The translations under genes and the position numbers were made by a program. DNA of 64,000 nt, taken from NCBI GenBank assembly GCA_964552015.1, contig CAZKFR010000006.1, positions 1 to 64,000 of the forward strand, in the 5' to 3' direction. This document shows, in pieces, positions 8,544 through 17,827 of the stretch. The notes under the pieces are model-generated. The model had not been told where the DNA came from and searched no databases. It was given only the letters and a program-made list of their open reading frames with translations. Each line of letters opens with the position of its first letter. Position 1 is the stretch's first letter. Origin of the DNA: Rhodocaloribacter sp964552015 (GTDB lineage Bacteria > Bacteroidota > Rhodothermia > Rhodothermales > ISCAR-4553).

Positions 8544-9842
8544 TCAGGCCGCTTCTTTTTCGTTCGCTTCCTCGGTCCCGGCCTCCTCGCTCCCGGCCGC
8601 CTCGCTCGTTCCCTCCCCCTGCGTCACGCCCGATCCCGGGGCCGGGCTCACGCCCTGCTTCCGTTCCACCCTCCCCAGTTTTTCCAGGCAATCCCGTACC
8701 CGCCCCAGCAACTTCTCGCCATGGGCCGGCTTGACGATGTAATCCTCGATGTGTAGCCGGCTCGCCTGCTGAACCGCCTCCACCGTGTTCTTCGCGGTGA
8801 GCATGATCACCGGCAGGGATCGGAGCATCTCGTCCCGGCGCATCTGCCGGAGCGCCTCCAGCCCATCCATGACGGGCATCATCATGTCCATCACCACCAG
8901 ATCGGGGCGTTGTGCTCGCATTTTCTCCAGCGCCTGTTGCCCGTTTTCCGCTTCCTCCACCTCGTAGCCGCCTTCAGCCAGGATCCGGGCGAAGAGCTTG
9001 CGCAGAATGGCCGAATCTTCCACCAGCAGAATGCGGGCCGGGGCCAGCGAAACCGGTGCTTCCTCCTGCTCCGGATCGTACCCGGTCAGTGCCATCAGCA
9101 CATGACGGACCACCTCATAGGGATCAACGGGCTTGACGAGGTAGTCCTTCACCCCCATGGCAATCGCCCGTTTCACGTCTTCGACCGTGCTCCGCGCCGT
9201 GAGCATGATGATGGGAATGGCACAGAAGTCGGCCTCGGACTTGAACCTGGAAATGACCTCGTAACCGTCCATCCCGGGCATCATGACGTCCAGCAAGACG
9301 AGGTCGGGCTTCTTGCGCCGCGCCTTTTCGAGCGCCTCCATCCCGTCGGCGGCTTCTTCCACGATCAGCCCTTTTTCTTCGAGCGCCAGGGCAAGACGCC
9401 GGCGAAGCAGGTTCGAATCCTCGACCAGGAGGATATGGTAGGGTCTGGTCAGGCGGAGCAGGCGTGGGTCCTGTTCGGGCGTCATGGCCGGCGCGGGCGG
9501 CGTGGCCAAGACCGCCTCCACCTCTTCGTGCAGGCGATCGATCAGAGCAGCGAACCGCTCCCGGTCTTCGGGCGAGACCGTTCCGCCCTGCTCCTTCAGG
9601 TTTCGGAGGAATTCATCGAACGGGCGCAGGTGCTCGCTTATCGTGTTCAGCCCGTAGGTCCCGGCCGAGCCGTGCAACCGGTGCACGAGCGTGTAGAGCG
9701 CATCCCGCGCCGTTGCTGCGGCGTCGCTTTCGATCGCCTCGGTCCACAGCCGCCGGATCTCCTGGACCTGCTCGGGCAACTGAGCGAGGTATTTCTGATG
9801 CAGGGCCTGGAGCGCCTCCAGGTCTTTCGGGTTATTGTCCAT
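8544..9842 (-). CDS. HPt-REC-REC phosphorelay protein
   Basis: This 432-residue soluble signalling protein has domains in unusual order. An N-terminal HPt domain (about 1-110) has its phospho-acceptor at His54 in VHRLHGSAGTYG. REC1 (about 133-250) has its acceptor Asp in LVLLDVMMPGMDG and the conserved Lys in DYLVKPVD. REC2 (about 268-385) has DLVVMDMMMPVMDG and DYIVKPAH. A low-complexity Glu/Ala tail of about 45 residues ends the protein. There is no DNA-binding, GGDEF, EAL or other effector domain. Its start overlaps the end of the single-receiver gene by 11 bases, so the two are translationally linked, and it sits two genes downstream of the sensor kinase. Confidence 0.92.
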   Translation of the reverse strand: MDNNPKDLEALQALHQKYLAQLPEQVQEIRRLWTEAIESDAAATARDALYTLVHRLHGSAGTYGLNTISEHLRPFDEFLRNLKEQGGTVSPEDRERFAALIDRLHEEVEAVLATPPAPAMTPEQDPRLLRLTRPYHILLVEDSNLLRRRLALALEEKGLIVEEAADGMEALEKARRKKPDLVLLDVMMPGMDGYEVISRFKSEADFCAIPIIMLTARSTVEDVKRAIAMGVKDYLVKPVDPYEVVRHVLMALTGYDPEQEEAPVSLAPARILLVEDSAILRKLFARILAEGGYEVEEAENGQQALEKMRAQRPDLVVMDMMMPVMDGLEALRQMRRDEMLRSLPVIMLTAKNTVEAVQQASRLHIEDYIVKPAHGEKLLGRVRDCLEKLGRVERKQGVSPAPGSGVTQGEGTSEAAGSEEAGTEEANEKEAA

Positions 9843-10227
9843 GGCACCGATGCCAGATCGTTTCGAGGTTCTTTGCCAGATGGATCGGATCGAACGGCTT
9901 GGTGATCACGTCGGCAGCCCCCAGCGCTTTGTAGGCCTCGATCTCGTGCTGTTGCGCGCGTGCCGTCATGAAGACCACGGGCACCTCCGTCAGGTCGGTC
10001 TCACGGCGCAACGCTTTCAGGGTGGATGGCCCGTCCATCTCCGGCATCATGACATCCAGCACCACGAGATCCGGGGCAAAAGCGGGAGCACGTTGGAGCG
10101 CCTCCACGCCGTTGTTACAGACCTCGACGGTATAGCCCCCCAGCGCCTCCAGCGCCAGACGGGCCACCGCCTGAATGTCCGGGTCGTCTTCGACCAGCAA
10201 GATGCGATGCAACTTCATCATAGCCAT
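9832..10227 (-). CDS. Single-domain response regulator
   Basis: This 131-residue CheY/Spo0F-like receiver has no output domain. Visible features are the acidic pocket ILLVEDDPDI, the phospho-acceptor Asp in DLVVLDVMMPEMDGP, the Thr in VVFMTARAQ and the Lys in DVITKPFDP. The start at ATG 10227 (MAMMKLHRIL) lies four bases after the kinase stop; the frame continues upstream into the kinase and is not used. It overlaps the HPt-REC-REC gene by 11 bases. By position it is the likely first receiver of phosphate from the adjacent kinase, passing it to the HPt domain of the next protein (inference). Confidence 0.92.
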   Translation of the reverse strand: MAMMKLHRILLVEDDPDIQAVARLALEALGGYTVEVCNNGVEALQRAPAFAPDLVVLDVMMPEMDGPSTLKALRRETDLTEVPVVFMTARAQQHEIEAYKALGAADVITKPFDPIHLAKNLETIWHRCHGQ

Positions 10228-10231
10228 GTCT

Positions 10232-13200
10232 TCATGCTTCTTGAGGGGACCTGACGGCGGGGGTGCTTCCCTCGGGATCCCCCGTCCGCCGGCCCTGTAT
10301 GCGGTGTCGGTCCGGCACATCGGGTATCCGGCCGCCATCCAGCGGTAGTTCGAAGAAGAACGTCGTGCCCTGTCCTTCCTCGGTTTCGAACCCGATGTGC
10401 CCGCCGTGCATATCCACGATGGATTTCGTGATGTTCAATCCCAGGCCGGTACCTTCCTGCTTGCGCCGGACCGAGGCATCGGCCTGCTCGAACTTACCAA
10501 AAATTTTGTCCCGAAAAGCCGCGGGGATGCCCGGCCCACGGTCCGTTACGGCAACCCGGGCGTTCTCCCCGACGCGGTCCACCGAAACCCTGACCTCGGC
10601 ACCACGGGGGGAGAACTTGGCCGCATTCGAGAGCAGGTTGGTCATCACCTGGTGGAGCCGGTCGTTGTCCCCCCGAACGGGCAGCGGATCCCGGGGGCCT
10701 TCGAAGACGAACGTGACGCCGAACCGCTCCGCATACGGGCGGTTGACGTCCAGGCTCTGCCGTACGAGTTCCCCCAGATCCAGCGGCTGCCGGTGGAGCG
10801 TCAGCTTGCCCGCCTCGATCTTCTGCACGTCCAGGAGGTCATTGATCAGCCGGACGAGCCGGTCGGCATTCCGCCGGGCGATCTCGACCATGTTCCGGGC
10901 CGGTTCGGGGAGCGGGCCGGCCACCCCGCCCGCCACGAGCCCCAGCGAGCCACTGATGGACGTGAGCGGGGTCCGCAACTCGTGGCTGACGATGGAGATA
11001 AACTCGTCCTTGAGCCGTTCGACCTTCTTGAGCGCTGTGATGTCCTGAAACGTCCCGCTGAGCCGGTAGGGTGTACCTTCCCGCAGATGCACCCGGCCGA
11101 TGGCCCGGACCCACCGTTCTCGTCCCATCGCCGTCAGGATACGACACTCCAGATCCCAGCCCTCGCCCGTCTTGCTCCCGCGCTCGACGGCCCTGCGGAT
11201 CCGCTCGCGGTCCTCGGGGACATAGAAACTGATGGCCTTCTCCACGTCGACCGGGCTGCCGACCGGCAGGTCGTGGATGCGGTATACCTCGTCCGTCCAG
11301 AACAGGCGCTCCGTCACGAGGTCGACTTCCCACCCCCCGACCGCCGCCATGGCCTGTGTCTCTCGAAGCAGGTCGTACATTTTCTTCTGCTCGGTCACGT
11401 CCTGCATGACACACAGCCAGAAGGAGAAGGCGCCGATCTCGACGAGACTGACGTGTAGGTCCACGTCGAAGAGGCTTCCGTCGGCTCGCTGCCCGATCAG
11501 CGGGCCCCGCCAGTAGCCGTTCGCGACGAGGCGCTCCTGGATCACCTCCATGAGGTCCGCATCGGCTTCCCCCGGCCGGGCCAGCAGGGACGGCAGGGTC
11601 ATGCCGGCCAGGTCGCCCCCTGCATAACCGAACATGGCCTCGCAGGACGGATTGGTATAGACGACCAAGCCGGCTTCGTCGACGAGCGCAACGCCCTCCC
11701 TCATGCTTTCGAGCAGACGGGAGTGAATGCGATGGATACGCTCGGCCTGCTTCTGGTCCGTGATGTCCGTCACCGTACCCACAAAGCCGAGCACACGCCC
11801 TTCCTCGTCCCGCTCCGGGCTGGCCTGCCCGTACACCCAGACCTCCCGCCCACCGGGCTGCACGAACCGGTATTCCATGCGGAACTCCTGCCGGCTCGCC
11901 GTAGCCTCCTCCCACACGTCAACGATCCGATCCCGATCCTCGGGATGCACGGCGCGCTGCCAGCCCCACCCCATCGCCTCGGCAGGCTCCAGGCCGGTCA
12001 GCTCGCACCATCGAGGGTTGACGTAAACACACCGGCCCTCGGCATCGGTCCGGAAGATACCCACCGGCGCGATGGCCGCCAGCGCCTGATACCGTCGCTC
12101 ACTCGTACGGACCGCCTCTTCCGCGGCCCGCTGCTCCGTCACGTCGCGTACCACCACGAACACTTCGGCACGGTCGGGCTCCCACACCCCGGACCAGGTG
12201 AGCCACCGGATGGTGCCCTCCCGGTGCCATGCCCGGACTTCGAGACGGTCCGGCCCTTGTTTTCCCTTCAACTGGCCGAGCCAGACCTGCATGGCCTTCC
12301 GATCCTCCGGAAGGAGCAGGTTCATGATCGAGCGCCGACGCAACACCCCGCGCGGATACCCCAGACACGCCGTCCAGGCTGCGTTGAAGCGCCGGAGCCG
12401 GCCCCGCGGGGTCATGATGGCCAGCATTTCGGGCGAGACGTTGAAGAACGTATCCAGTTCTTCGGTGCTCTGTCGACGGGCCTCCTCTGCCTCCATCACT
12501 TCCAGGAAACGACCGATGCTCCGGGCCATCATCTCGATGAGCTCCCGGTCGTGCGAACTGAACGGAAGCACACGAGGCGTCACGGACGAAAAGTTGAGCG
12601 TACCCCAGAGCCGGCCGTGAACCCAGACCGGCGTGCCGAGATAGGCCTCCAGGCGCAGGCTCTCATAGACGGGATGCCGGCGCAGGCCTTCCCGGGCACC
12701 AACCTGCTCGTATCCCACGGTGCGCTCCTCGCGATACACCGCCTCGCAGTAGGTGTCCCCGACGGCGAAGACCTGACCGGCCGCCAGCCCTTCCAGCGGG
12801 GTGACGACATGGCACACCCGGTAAGCGTCCCCATCGATCCGGCTGACGATCCCGGTTTCCATGCCGAACATCTCGCAGCCGGCACGCAGGTACGCCTCGG
12901 CCATATCCCGGAAGTCGGCGTAGGTCGTCGTCTGCAACCGGTGCAACCGGCGAAGCCGGTAGGCAAACGCCTCCACGGCGGCGTGCTTGCGGGCCAGTTC
13001 TCGCTCGGCCTGCCTGCGCTCCGTCACGTCCATGCTGAGGGAGATGAAGCAATCCAGTTGCCCGTCCTCGTCAAAGACCGGCTGGATGGATAGCTCGCTC
13101 CAGAACGCCTGGCCGTTCTTACGGTAATTGAGGATCTCAACGTTGACGGTTTCCCGCTTCGCGATGGCCTCCCGGATGCGGGCCTTCGTGGACGGATCGG

Positions 13201-14485
13201 TCCCCGGCCCCTGCAATATCGCTCCTGGCTTCCTCCCGGCTACCTCGGCCAGCGTGTAGCCCGTCATGCGCGTGAAGCCCTCATTGACCCAGAGGATGCG
13301 AAGAGCCGGGTCCGTAACCACCACGGCATTATCGGTCTCCTTCGCCACGAGCGCCAGGCGACGAAGCGTCTGGTCGGTTTCGGCCTGCCGGGTTCGATCC
13401 AGCACGAACGCGATGAAGACCTCACGGTCGTCCAGGAACGAGCGTCGAATTTCGATCTCGGTCGGATAGCGGGTACCGTCTTTGCGCTGATGCCACGAAC
13501 TGAACTTGATCGTATCCTGCCGGCCATCACGCAACGGGGCAAAGAGGCCCATGAGCCCATCGCGGGAGCGTCCGGGGCGCAGATCCATCGGCGTCATGGA
13601 CCGCAGTTCGTTCATGTCATAGCCCAGGTTCTCCCGTGCCCTGCGGTTGACCTGCAAGAACCGCAGCGTCTCGCCGTCGATCAGGTACACCTCGTGCAGC
13701 GCCTCCTCGACGACCTTTCCGAAGACGGCCTCTCGTTCGGCCTGCCGCTGCCATTCGGTCGCATCGAACAGGAGTCCCTGCAACCAGCGTGGCCGCCCGT
13801 GTTCATCCCGTTCTATGATCCCCGACGTCCATACATGCCGGACCGATCCATCCGTGCGTACGATGCGATAGGTGATGTTGAACGGCTCGCCGGAAAGAAG
13901 GGCTTTCCGAAACGCTGTTTTGAGGAATCGCCGGTCTTCCTCATGGAGATGCTGGAACCACAGCCGCCGGTTGATCCCTCGATGGTCAGGATCCATCCCG
14001 AAGATCTCGCAGGCGCGCTCATCCCACCAGCCCTTATCATGCAGGATGTCATAGAGGTAATAGCCGGCGCCGGCAGCCCCGACGGCCCGCCGTAACCGTT
14101 CGGCGTCTTCTCGGAGGTGGGCATGATGCCGGATGGCGACCCGGCGAACGAGTTCTATCAGGGCGGGTACCCCTTCGGACGTGCGCCAGATGGCTTCCTC
14201 CCCTTCCTCCCGTCGCGGATCCGCCGGTACCGCGTCGGTATCCTCCACCCAGGCAACGACCGGCACGCGGGTCCCCGGATCTGCTCTCCGGGACCACGCC
14301 GCCGGCTCCTCGCCCCGCTGCGAGGCATGGCGTATGATGAGTGCATACGGCAGGGCTTCGGCTACCCGGTAGGCCTCCTCGAACGTTTCCACCGTACGCA
14401 CCGGCCACGCCGACGCAGCGGCCAGGTGCTCGGCCAGGTCGCGGGTCGCCCGTTCAGGGCCTGCAAGGATGAGGCTCAGCGGCAT
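10232..14485 (-). CDS. Multi-PAS/GAF sensor histidine kinase
   Basis: This soluble sensor kinase of 1417 residues has no clear membrane helix. Residues about 1-120 look like a degenerate receiver-like fold (MPLSLILAGPERATRDLAEH). Then come PAS1 to PAS3, a GAF domain (about 535-700, containing FAVGDTYCEAVYREERTVGY), and PAS4 to PAS7, each ending in a PAC-type D-V/I-T-E/D-Q-K/R. PAS3 has the loop GRKPGAILQGPGTDP, as in LOV-like PAS domains, but lacks the flavin-linking Cys. The kinase core has HisKA with SHELRTPLTSISGSLG and a HATPase with NLLSNAAKFSP, VTDRGPGIP and GTGLGLNI. ATG 14485 was chosen; upstream frame to 14569 has no homology. It heads the phosphorelay operon. Confidence 0.9.
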   Translation of the reverse strand: MPLSLILAGPERATRDLAEHLAAASAWPVRTVETFEEAYRVAEALPYALIIRHASQRGEEPAAWSRRADPGTRVPVVAWVEDTDAVPADPRREEGEEAIWRTSEGVPALIELVRRVAIRHHAHLREDAERLRRAVGAAGAGYYLYDILHDKGWWDERACEIFGMDPDHRGINRRLWFQHLHEEDRRFLKTAFRKALLSGEPFNITYRIVRTDGSVRHVWTSGIIERDEHGRPRWLQGLLFDATEWQRQAEREAVFGKVVEEALHEVYLIDGETLRFLQVNRRARENLGYDMNELRSMTPMDLRPGRSRDGLMGLFAPLRDGRQDTIKFSSWHQRKDGTRYPTEIEIRRSFLDDREVFIAFVLDRTRQAETDQTLRRLALVAKETDNAVVVTDPALRILWVNEGFTRMTGYTLAEVAGRKPGAILQGPGTDPSTKARIREAIAKRETVNVEILNYRKNGQAFWSELSIQPVFDEDGQLDCFISLSMDVTERRQAERELARKHAAVEAFAYRLRRLHRLQTTTYADFRDMAEAYLRAGCEMFGMETGIVSRIDGDAYRVCHVVTPLEGLAAGQVFAVGDTYCEAVYREERTVGYEQVGAREGLRRHPVYESLRLEAYLGTPVWVHGRLWGTLNFSSVTPRVLPFSSHDRELIEMMARSIGRFLEVMEAEEARRQSTEELDTFFNVSPEMLAIMTPRGRLRRFNAAWTACLGYPRGVLRRRSIMNLLLPEDRKAMQVWLGQLKGKQGPDRLEVRAWHREGTIRWLTWSGVWEPDRAEVFVVVRDVTEQRAAEEAVRTSERRYQALAAIAPVGIFRTDAEGRCVYVNPRWCELTGLEPAEAMGWGWQRAVHPEDRDRIVDVWEEATASRQEFRMEYRFVQPGGREVWVYGQASPERDEEGRVLGFVGTVTDITDQKQAERIHRIHSRLLESMREGVALVDEAGLVVYTNPSCEAMFGYAGGDLAGMTLPSLLARPGEADADLMEVIQERLVANGYWRGPLIGQRADGSLFDVDLHVSLVEIGAFSFWLCVMQDVTEQKKMYDLLRETQAMAAVGGWEVDLVTERLFWTDEVYRIHDLPVGSPVDVEKAISFYVPEDRERIRRAVERGSKTGEGWDLECRILTAMGRERWVRAIGRVHLREGTPYRLSGTFQDITALKKVERLKDEFISIVSHELRTPLTSISGSLGLVAGGVAGPLPEPARNMVEIARRNADRLVRLINDLLDVQKIEAGKLTLHRQPLDLGELVRQSLDVNRPYAERFGVTFVFEGPRDPLPVRGDNDRLHQVMTNLLSNAAKFSPRGAEVRVSVDRVGENARVAVTDRGPGIPAAFRDKIFGKFEQADASVRRKQEGTGLGLNITKSIVDMHGGHIGFETEEGQGTTFFFELPLDGGRIPDVPDRHRIQGRRTGDPEGSTPAVRSPQEA

Positions 14486-14674
14486 GGACGCAGGGGTGTT
14501 TCCGGATTCATGAGGTCGCGGTACCGCAGGTATCGTCCGGAAGCGCCGGAGCTCAAGCGGCGCCTTCACGTGGCGGCGGGAGCCTATCCCGTGCGTGAAC
14601 GTAGAAGGCGCTTAACGGTGTAAAGTCAGCCTGCACAGGGCCTCTCCGTCCGTATTGCACGCCTCGTTCAGCCC

Positions 14675-16141
14675 ATGCCCGTCCCATCCGTCCCCGCTCC
14701 CCCCCCCGACGCCGATCTGGAAACCACGCGCCGCGAGATCAATCGCCTTTTCGACCTGCAGGGTCAGCACCGCCAGCGGCTGAAGGCAACGAGCGCCCGC
14801 CAGCGTCGTGAACGCCTGCGCCATCTGCGTGAGGCCCTGCTGGCCCACCGGTCCGCGCTTCATGAGGCGCTCCATGCCGACTTCCGCAAGCCGCGGGAAG
14901 AGGTGGACCTGACCGAAATCGCACCGGTCCTCGTCGAGATCAAGCATGCGCTGGCACATCTGCCACGCTGGATGCGACCGAAGAAGGTGTCGACGCCCCT
15001 GTTCCTGATCGGGACGCGGTCAGAGGTCCGGTATGAACCCAAGGGCCGGGGTCTGATCATCGCACCGTGGAACTACCCGATCAACCTGACGCTCGGGCCG
15101 CTCGTGGGGGCCGTGGCCGCCGGATGCCCGGTCATCCTCAAGCCCTCCGAGTACTGTCCCCACACGAACCGCGTCCTGCGCGACCTCCTGGCCTCGGTCT
15201 TCCCGGAGAGCGAAGTGGCCGTGGTCGAAGGCGGCGTTCCGGTTGCCGAGGCCCTGCTGGACCTTCCCTTCGACCACATCTACTTCACGGGCAGCACGCA
15301 GGTGGGCCGGCTCGTGATGCAGGCCGCGGCCCGGCACCTCGCCTCCGTCACGCTGGAGCTCGGCGGCAAGTCGCCCGTCATCGTGGACGAGACGGCGGAT
15401 GTGGACGAAGCCGCCGCGAAGATCGCCTTCGGCAAGTTTTCGAATGCCGGCCAGACCTGCATCGCCCCGGACCACGTGTATGTGCACCAAACGCTGGCCG
15501 ATGCCCTGGCGAAGAAGCTGGCCGAGCGGATCCGCGCCTTCTACGGTACGGAGGCCGCCGCTCGGATCGAGACGCCGCATTTCGCCCGGATCATCTCCGA
15601 CCGCCACTTCGAACGGATGCAGACGCTCTATGAGGAAGCCGTCGCGCAGGGCGCACGGACCGTCATCGGGGGTGTCGACCGGGCCGAAGACCGGTTCCTG
15701 GAGCCGACGATCCTCGACAACGTGCCGCCGCAAGCGCGGCTGATGCAGGAGGAAATCTTCGGGCCGATCCTCCCTCTGATCCCCTTTCACAACCTCGACG
15801 AGGTCATCCGCCGGATCAACGAAGGGGGGCGGCCGCTGGCCCTCTACCTCTTCAGCCGGGATGAGCGTCGTGTGGACCACGTGCTGGCCCACACGACCGC
15901 CGGCGGCACCTGCATCAACGACACCCTGCTCCAGTTTCTCCACCCGGACCTGCCCTTCGGAGGCATCGGACCGAGTGGCGTCGGGCGGGCCCACGGCTAC
16001 CGCACCTTTCTCGCCTTCTCGAACGAGCGGCCCGTTCTCCGGCAACGCCTCAAACACAGCCCGCTCCAGCAGTTCTACCCGCCGTACACGGCGACCACCC
16101 GCCGGCTCATCCGGGCCCTGTTCAAGCTGCTGGGGGCCTGA
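14675..16141 (+). CDS. Aldehyde dehydrogenase, ALDH3-like (fatty/aryl aldehyde type)
   Basis: This 488-residue NAD(P)-dependent enzyme oxidises aldehydes to carboxylates. The core resembles the ALDH3/coniferyl-aldehyde subgroup: a short N-terminus with a basic helix, IIAPWNYPINLTLGPLVGA, the cofactor loop FTGSTQVGRLVMQAAA, the general-base segment TLELGGKSPVI, the catalytic Cys in NAGQTCIAPDHV, and EEIFGPILPLI. A hydrophobic/basic C-terminal tail (ATTRRLIRALFKLLG) recalls the membrane-associating tail of fatty aldehyde dehydrogenases. The SDR gene begins 27 bases downstream, so the two are probably one transcript handling long-chain alcohols and aldehydes. The kinase operon diverges from it across a 189-base gap. 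Confidence 0.9.
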   Translation: MPVPSVPAPPPDADLETTRREINRLFDLQGQHRQRLKATSARQRRERLRHLREALLAHRSALHEALHADFRKPREEVDLTEIAPVLVEIKHALAHLPRWMRPKKVSTPLFLIGTRSEVRYEPKGRGLIIAPWNYPINLTLGPLVGAVAAGCPVILKPSEYCPHTNRVLRDLLASVFPESEVAVVEGGVPVAEALLDLPFDHIYFTGSTQVGRLVMQAAARHLASVTLELGGKSPVIVDETADVDEAAAKIAFGKFSNAGQTCIAPDHVYVHQTLADALAKKLAERIRAFYGTEAAARIETPHFARIISDRHFERMQTLYEEAVAQGARTVIGGVDRAEDRFLEPTILDNVPPQARLMQEEIFGPILPLIPFHNLDEVIRRINEGGRPLALYLFSRDERRVDHVLAHTTAGGTCINDTLLQFLHPDLPFGGIGPSGVGRAHGYRTFLAFSNERPVLRQRLKHSPLQQFYPPYTATTRRLIRALFKLLGA

Positions 16142-16168
16142 ATCCATCGGCTCAACCGTCTGATACCC

Positions 16169-16987
16169 ATGCCCGACTTCGACAACCAGCACATCCTCAT
16201 CACCGGCGCCGCCAGCGGCATCGGGCGCCTCATGGCCCTGCTGTTTGCCCGTGAGGGCGCCACGATCCTGGCCTGGGACGTCGATGCCGTCGGCCTGGCG
16301 GCCCTCCAGGAGGCCCTCGCCGAGTACCCCGGCCGCCACGCCACGTATGGGGTGGACCTGACCGACCGCGAGGCGGTCTATGCCACCGCCCGGCAGGTGC
16401 TCGATGCCTATGGACGGGTCGACGTACTCGTCAACAATGCGGGCATCGTCTCGGGCAAACCCCTCCTGGACACGCCGGATGAAGCCATCGAACGCACCTT
16501 CGCCGTCAACACGCTGGCGCTCTACTGGACCACGAAGGCGTTCCTTCCGGCCATGATCGCGCACGGCCGGGGGCACGTCGTGACCATCGCCTCGGCCGGG
16601 GGGCTCGTCGGCACGGCCCGCATGACCGACTACTGCGCCAGCAAATTCGCCGCGGTGGGCTTCGACGAGTCGCTCCGCCTCGAATGCCGGCGTCTGGGCT
16701 ACCCGGTCACGACGACGGTCGTCTGTCCCTTCTACATCGACACGGGCATGTTTGCCGGGGTGAAGACACGCTTCCCGTGGCTGCTCCCGATCCTCAAGCC
16801 GGAGTACGTGGCCCGGAAGGTCGTGCAGGCCGTACGGAAGGGACGGCGGCGGGTCATCCTGCCCCGTTTCGTCTACACCGTCTTTCCGCTGCGCCTGCTG
16901 CCGCCCACCCTCTTCGACGCGATGCTGGACTTCTTCGGTGTCAACCGCACGATGGACACGTTCCGGGGGCGCTCAGCCGTCCGTTGA
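16169..16987 (+). CDS. Short-chain dehydrogenase, RDH10/SDR16C-like
   Basis: This 272-residue Rossmann enzyme has ITGAASGIGR (cofactor glycines), NNAGIVSG, the catalytic Ser in VTIASAGGLVG and the catalytic pair in YCASK. The C-terminal third is rich in hydrophobic and basic residues (RRRVILPRFVYTVFPLRLLP), as in membrane-associated SDR16C enzymes that act on retinol or long-chain alcohols. Coupling to the upstream ALDH3-like gene suggests sequential alcohol-to-aldehyde-to-acid oxidation, although the direction and substrate are inferred. The coding end overlaps the convergent nitrilase gene by 15 bases, so both transcripts read into each other. Confidence 0.88.
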   Translation: MPDFDNQHILITGAASGIGRLMALLFAREGATILAWDVDAVGLAALQEALAEYPGRHATYGVDLTDREAVYATARQVLDAYGRVDVLVNNAGIVSGKPLLDTPDEAIERTFAVNTLALYWTTKAFLPAMIAHGRGHVVTIASAGGLVGTARMTDYCASKFAAVGFDESLRLECRRLGYPVTTTVVCPFYIDTGMFAGVKTRFPWLLPILKPEYVARKVVQAVRKGRRRVILPRFVYTVFPLRLLPPTLFDAMLDFFGVNRTMDTFRGRSAVR

Positions 16988-17827
16988 AACGCCGCCGGGC
17001 CGTGCATAGGGGCGGTCGTGCCCGAGCGAAGGAACCCGGCTCCGGGCCTGCCGGACCCGGTCGAGGTCGAGCTCGGCCAGGATGATGCCGGGCGTCTCGC
17101 CGGCCTCCGCGAGGATGCGTCCCCAGGGATCGACGATGAGGGCATGGCCGTAGGTGACCCCGTCGCCGTGCACACCGCACTGGGCCGGCGCCATGACGAA
17201 AGCCCCGTTCTCGATGGCACGGGCGCGAAGGAGTACGTGCCAGTGGGCCTGGCCGGTCGTCCGGGTGAAGGCAGCCGGGACGGCCAGGATCTCGGCCCCG
17301 GCCTTCGCCAGGTCGCGGTACAGATGGGGAAAGCGCAGGTCGTAGCAGATGGAGAGACCGAGCCGTCCCCACGGCATCTCCGCCACGACGGCCCGCCCGC
17401 CGGGCGCGATCACGTCGGACTCCCGGTAGGTCTCCCCCGGCCCCAGGTTCACGTCGAACAGGTGGATCTTGTCGTACCGGGCCACGATGCGGCCATCGGG
17501 ACCGAGCAGGATACTGCGGTTGAACGCCCGCCCGTCCGGTGCACGCACGGGGATCGAGCCGAGCAGCACCCCGACGCCGAGTTCCGCAGCGAGGGTCCGC
17601 ATGACCGGCATCGCCGGATGAGCGTCTTCCGCCTCGAACACCTCCAGCTGCAAGTGTTTTTCCCTCAGGCAGAGCTGGCTGAAGTACTCCGGCAGGCCGA
17701 TGAGCTCGGCGCCCCGGGCGGCTGCCTCACGCACCCACGCCGCGGCGGCCTCGATCCCCGCCGTCAGGTCGGCACCGGCGTTGAGCTGGACACAGGCCAC
17801 GGTGAGCCGTCGCGGAACCTCAGGCAT
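16973..17827 (-). CDS. Carbon-nitrogen hydrolase (Nit-type amidase)
   Basis: This 284-residue nitrilase-superfamily amidase shows the Glu-Lys-Cys triad: Glu in LIGLPEYF, Lys in RYDKIHLFDV and Cys in LSICYDLRFPHLYRDLA. The segments PAAFTRTTGQAHWHVLLRAR and the GHALIVDPWGRIL strand match the Nit1/Nit2 branch, whose members hydrolyse deaminated glutathione or omega-amides of 2-oxoacids. ATG 17827 gives the conserved start LTVACVQLNAG and overlaps the end of the fructosamine-kinase gene by 8 bases. With that kinase and the phosphatase upstream it fits a damage-repair operon. The specific amide substrate is not readable from sequence. Confidence 0.9.
   Translation of the reverse strand: MPEVPRRLTVACVQLNAGADLTAGIEAAAAWVREAAARGAELIGLPEYFSQLCLREKHLQLEVFEAEDAHPAMPVMRTLAAELGVGVLLGSIPVRAPDGRAFNRSILLGPDGRIVARYDKIHLFDVNLGPGETYRESDVIAPGGRAVVAEMPWGRLGLSICYDLRFPHLYRDLAKAGAEILAVPAAFTRTTGQAHWHVLLRARAIENGAFVMAPAQCGVHGDGVTYGHALIVDPWGRILAEAGETPGIILAELDLDRVRQARSRVPSLGHDRPYARPGGVSTDG

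Noticed and set aside
11723..13093. Plus-strand open frame of 456 codons opposite the histidine kinase
   Set aside because: Antisense to PAS/GAF domains; His/Pro-rich translation and no domain.
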